The position numbers were made by a program, and so were the translations under genes. This document shows positions 6,662 through 8,735 of a DNA stretch of 8,735 nt, piece by piece (positions within the stretch are counted from its first letter, which is position 1; every line of letters begins with the position of its first letter). The DNA comes from Spirosomataceae bacterium (GTDB lineage: Bacteria; Bacteroidota; Bacteroidia; Cytophagales; Spirosomataceae), in contig JANQUM010000114.1 in NCBI GenBank assembly GCA_030731175.1, forward strand, positions 1 through 8,735, read 5' to 3'. Below the pieces are notes generated by a model. That model was given only the letters and a program-made list of their open reading frames with translations, searched no databases and had not been told where the DNA came from.

Positions 6662-7672
6662 TTACCATCCGGCACCTTTAGTTTTTGTCTGAATTCTGAG
6701 CAAGTAAGCGTCGGCGGTCATGTAAAGTACTGAGCCGTTATCGCCCCACGCACAGTTTGCGGTGGCTTGTCCGGTTTCAATTCTGCCGAGTAATTTTCCC
6801 GCTTTTGAAATAACCATAACACCACCTGGTCCGGTTGAGAATATATTTCCTTTGTTATCAACTTTCAAGCCGTCGGGCAGGCCTTTTAGATTGCCTTTTT
6901 TGTGTTCGGGCGTTGCGTCGTAAAAAATGCGGGCGTTTCGCAAGCTGCCGTCCACGTTTACGTCGTACGCCATGATGTATGCCGCATTCGGGTCAGATTG
7001 AGCAACGTACAAAATTGATTCGTCGGGAGAAAAAGCCAAGCCGTTCGGTCGTTCTAAGTTTTCAATTACCGCCGTTACCGTTCCGTCAGTTCCGATCCTG
7101 TAAACGCCGAACATATCAATTTCGCGGGTTTTATCTTTTATGTAATCTGGCAAACCGTAAGGCGGATCGGTGAAATAAACTGCACCCGACGAATGCTGAA
7201 CTACATCATTGGGGCTGTTGAAGCGTTTTCCGTCGTAATTATCGGCAAGCGTAACTTTTCCCCCCTTTGAGAAAGGCATTTTAGAAATGCGGCGGTCGCC
7301 GTGTTCGCAGGCAATTAATTGCCCATCGGTGCTGATTGTCAAACCGTTACTACCAGGCTCTTTACTGTAAGGCAAAATTCCGGTGTAGCCCGAAGGTTGT
7401 AGAAAAACACTGATTTTTTCGCCTTCTTTATATTTGTAAATCGTATTTTTGGGAACGTCAGAAAAGAGCAGGAAATTTCCGTCTTTAACCCAAACAGGAC
7501 CTTCCGACCAATCGAAGCCTTCGCCTAAAACCTGAATTGCGGTATTTGGCGAAATTAAGTCGTTGAACAATGGGTCAATTGCGGTAATTTTACCGATGGT
7601 TTTTTCTTGGGCGGCGAGGCTGAATGTGGTTATCATGCTGCTAACAAATAAGAGTTTACGAAACAAATACAT
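6662..7672 (-). CDS. Exported SMP-30/gluconolactonase/LRE-family protein
   Basis: A 336-residue six-bladed beta-propeller of the SMP-30/gluconolactonase family; members hydrolyse sugar lactones or related esters using one divalent metal ion. Residues 1-21 are a Sec signal peptide (MYLFRKLL, a hydrophobic core, then SLAA before Q22), so the product is periplasmic or secreted, with no lipobox. Expected metal ligands are visible: E57 in DWSEGPVW (54-61), N210 in RPNGLAF and D267 in LPDGLKV. N155 of NSPNDVV matches the substrate-binding asparagine. Family signatures GSNGLT (107-112), FTDPPYGL (167-174) and PDESILYVAQSD (216-227) recur once per blade. Length is close to that of single-domain members. 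The stop is at 6662-6664, with no good terminator after it. Upstream is a 102-base gap shared with the divergent AlbA_2 gene. The family is firm; the true substrate (gluconolactone, xylonolactone or another) cannot be told. Confidence 0.92.
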   Translation of the reverse strand: MYLFRKLLFVSSMITTFSLAAQEKTIGKITAIDPLFNDLISPNTAIQVLGEGFDWSEGPVWVKDGNFLLFSDVPKNTIYKYKEGEKISVFLQPSGYTGILPYSKEPGSNGLTISTDGQLIACEHGDRRISKMPFSKGGKVTLADNYDGKRFNSPNDVVQHSSGAVYFTDPPYGLPDYIKDKTREIDMFGVYRIGTDGTVTAVIENLERPNGLAFSPDESILYVAQSDPNAAYIMAYDVNVDGSLRNARIFYDATPEHKKGNLKGLPDGLKVDNKGNIFSTGPGGVMVISKAGKLLGRIETGQATANCAWGDNGSVLYMTADAYLLRIQTKTKGAGW

Positions 7673-7774
7673 GTGGTTGGTGTCTTTAAATTTAGAAAGG
7701 CAAGTTAAACGAAAATGTCCTTTCGTGCGTTTTTTCAGTAATAAAATGCTTTCACAAACCGTATCATTCGAGAA
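7673..7774. promoter_or_regulatory. Divergent intergenic region, presumed promoters for the lactonase and AlbA_2 genes
   Basis: This 102-base A/T-rich gap lies between the divergent starts at 7672 (minus) and 7775 (plus), so it must hold whatever promoters drive both genes unless the plus-strand start is at 7811. On the minus strand TAAATTTA is a 7-of-8 match to TAnnTTTG, but no TTTG lies 19-20 bases before it. On the plus strand I find no good pair of boxes. A weak hairpin, ACGAAA/TTTCGT at 7709-7726, precedes a T-run. Confidence 0.35.
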
Positions 7775-8452
7775 ATGATTTTGGAATACAAACTTCCCCG
7801 CCTTTCAAAAATGACCCTCAAAGATTTAAAATTGATGGTCAAACAAGGCGAGGGGCAGCGAATGGAATTTAAACTCAAGACAAACCATCCCGAAAAAATT
7901 ATTCGGGAAGTGGTGGCTTTTGCCAACGCTGATGGTGGAAAACTCCTGATTGGTGTCAGCGACGACCGAGAAGTAAAAGGCCTTAAATTTGCCGACGAAG
8001 ATGAATACGTTTTGCAGAAATATATTGCTAAGCACATTCATCCCGCCATTGAATACGAAATAGAACGCATCCGTACCGAAGGCGAAAAAGAAGTTTTGCT
8101 TTTTGACATAAAAGCCGGCGATACAAAACCGTACTACGTTGACCTTGATGGAAACCCAGAAACCCGAAAAGCGTACGTTCGGGCGGCCGATAAATCGGTG
8201 CAGGCAAGCCGCGAAATTCGCGAAATACTGAAAGGCAGGCGAAAGGCGAAAAACATCCGTTTCCAGTTTGGCGACAAAGAAAAACAACTCATGGAGTACA
8301 TCGATATCAATGGTTACATAACCGTTTCGACGTTTTCGGAGGTTGCTAAAATTCCGAAACGTTCCGCTTCACGCACGTTGATTCTGCTCGTTTTGGGAAA
8401 CGTACTAAAAGTGCAAGCCCACGAAGAAGAAGATGTCTTTACGCAAGTGTGA
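7775..8452 (+). CDS. Short AlbA_2 (Schlafen-type) domain protein with C-terminal winged helix
   Basis: A 225-residue cytoplasmic protein, probably nucleic-acid-binding and regulatory. Residues about 16-150 form an AlbA_2 domain: GEGQRMEFK (25-33), the strongly conserved AFANADGGKLLIGVSDD (48-64), and KAYVRAADKS (132-141), which is the usual 'Y-x-R-x-x-x-x-S' near the domain end. A basic linker (GRRKAK, 154-159) leads to a winged-helix-like segment (about 167-215) with KRSASRTLILL as likely recognition helix. Typical long relatives carry an ATPase-like module between these parts; here it is absent. The start is uncertain: the ATG at 7811 (M13, MTLKDLKLM) begins right at the domain, is preceded by AAAA and is equally or more plausible than 7775. 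It is the only plus-strand gene, divergent from the lactonase and ending 8 bases from the pntB stop. Domain is confident; biological role unknown. Confidence 0.87.
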   Translation: MILEYKLPRLSKMTLKDLKLMVKQGEGQRMEFKLKTNHPEKIIREVVAFANADGGKLLIGVSDDREVKGLKFADEDEYVLQKYIAKHIHPAIEYEIERIRTEGEKEVLLFDIKAGDTKPYYVDLDGNPETRKAYVRAADKSVQASREIREILKGRRKAKNIRFQFGDKEKQLMEYIDINGYITVSTFSEVAKIPKRSASRTLILLVLGNVLKVQAHEEEDVFTQV

Positions 8453-8460
8453 GGACTTCA

Positions 8461-8735
8461 CTACATTTCTTTCATCTCACTAACTACTTTTGTAATTGTC
8501 TGTTTTGCATCGCCGAACAGCATCAGGCAATTTGGGTAGCCAAATAGTTCGTTTTCGATGCCGGCGTAGCCTTTTCCCATGCTGCGTTTACTTACAATCA
8601 CGGTGCGGGCTTTGTCGGCGTTTAAGATGGGCATTCCGAAAATCGGGCTTTGCGGATTTGTACGAGCCGCGGGATTTACGACGTCGTTTGCACCCACCAC
8701 AAAAACGATGTCGGTGTTTGAGAAATCATCGTTTA
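8461..8735 (-). CDS. pntB: NAD(P) transhydrogenase beta subunit, C-terminal part (runs off the right edge)
   Basis: The last 90 residues of PntB, the membrane subunit of proton-translocating transhydrogenase, which uses the proton gradient to drive hydride transfer from NADH to NADP+ and so supplies NADPH. The visible piece is domain III, the cytoplasmic NADP(H)-binding domain. DIVFVVGANDVVNPAA includes the GAND-x-VNP motif. It is followed by SPIFGMPIL, VIVSKRSM with the KRS residues that contact the 2'-phosphate of NADP, GYAGIENELF, and MLFGDAK near the end. All are conserved in order with E. coli PntB. The frame is open to the window edge, so the 5' part (transmembrane domain II) lies outside to the right; no internal start should be used. 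The TAG stop is at 8461-8463. The end converges on the AlbA_2 gene with 8 bases between stops and no terminator in the gap. Confidence 0.96.
   Translation of the reverse strand, partial: NDDFSNTDIVFVVGANDVVNPAARTNPQSPIFGMPILNADKARTVIVSKRSMGKGYAGIENELFGYPNCLMLFGDAKQTITKVVSEMKEM

Noticed and set aside
7709..7735. Hairpin ACGAAA/TTTCGT followed by a T-run on the plus strand, resembling a terminator or attenuator before the AlbA_2 gene
   Set aside because: The stem is only 6 mostly weak pairs, no plus-strand gene precedes it, and no promoter upstream on that strand is visible. It is likely chance in A/T-rich DNA.
7888..7908. Perfect 7-base inverted repeat TCCCGAA/TTCGGGA with a 7-base loop inside the AlbA_2 coding region
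   Set aside because: It encodes conserved domain residues (HPEKIIRE region), so the bases are explained by coding. There is no supporting evidence for self-regulation.
7826..8287. Long open frame on the minus strand opposite the AlbA_2 gene (153 residues)
   Set aside because: It is antisense to a clearly conserved AlbA_2 domain, and its composition is rich in Phe and other hydrophobics, as expected for a shadow frame.
7775..8452. AlbA_2 gene as a marker of a defence island
   Set aside because: No nuclease, helicase, toxin, integrase or phage gene lies nearby. All neighbours are house-keeping or envelope genes.

Overview
The window looks like an ordinary chromosomal stretch of a Bacteroidota bacterium, most likely order Cytophagales. 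The evidence is the protein types (an extended PpiD-like isomerase, a long YfhO protein, a secreted SMP-30 lactonase), the absence of clear Shine-Dalgarno sites, A/T-rich leaders before ATG, and promoter elements of the Bacteroidota form (TTTG, about 19-20 bases, TAnnTTTG). The genus cannot be fixed from sequence alone.

Layout: seven of the eight genes lie on the minus strand. From right to left these are the 3' end of pntB (entering from the right edge), a Sec-exported SMP-30/gluconolactonase-type protein, a membrane-anchored parvulin prolyl isomerase (ppiD-like), a small thioredoxin, a YdeI/OmpD-associated family protein, a large YfhO-family membrane protein, and a class I SAM methyltransferase that overlaps the end of the YfhO gene by 11 bases. 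The only plus-strand gene lies between the lactonase and pntB. It encodes a short Schlafen AlbA_2 domain protein with a probable C-terminal winged helix, and it converges on pntB with only 8 bases between the stop codons.

Transcription units: good intrinsic terminators on the minus strand follow ppiD and trxA, and a full promoter precedes ppiD, so ppiD and trxA look like separate single-gene units. The YdeI-family gene starts immediately after the trxA terminator, whose U-tract overlaps a candidate promoter. YfhO and the methyltransferase form a translationally coupled pair, probably driven by a promoter whose -7 box lies about 57 bases before the YfhO ATG.

How the genes fit together: several products act at or across the inner membrane. 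PpiD-like protein helps fold exported proteins, YfhO and the methyltransferase probably modify an envelope glycoconjugate, the SMP-30 protein is periplasmic, and PntAB balances NADPH using the proton gradient. I see no mobile element, CRISPR array, RNA gene, toxin-antitoxin pair or defence island, and no gene-free stretch longer than about 140 bases. I found no convincing previously undescribed system. The items most worth a second look are the repeated parvulin-like units in the PpiD protein, the terminator/promoter overlap, the ATPase-less AlbA_2 protein and the coupled YfhO-methyltransferase pair.
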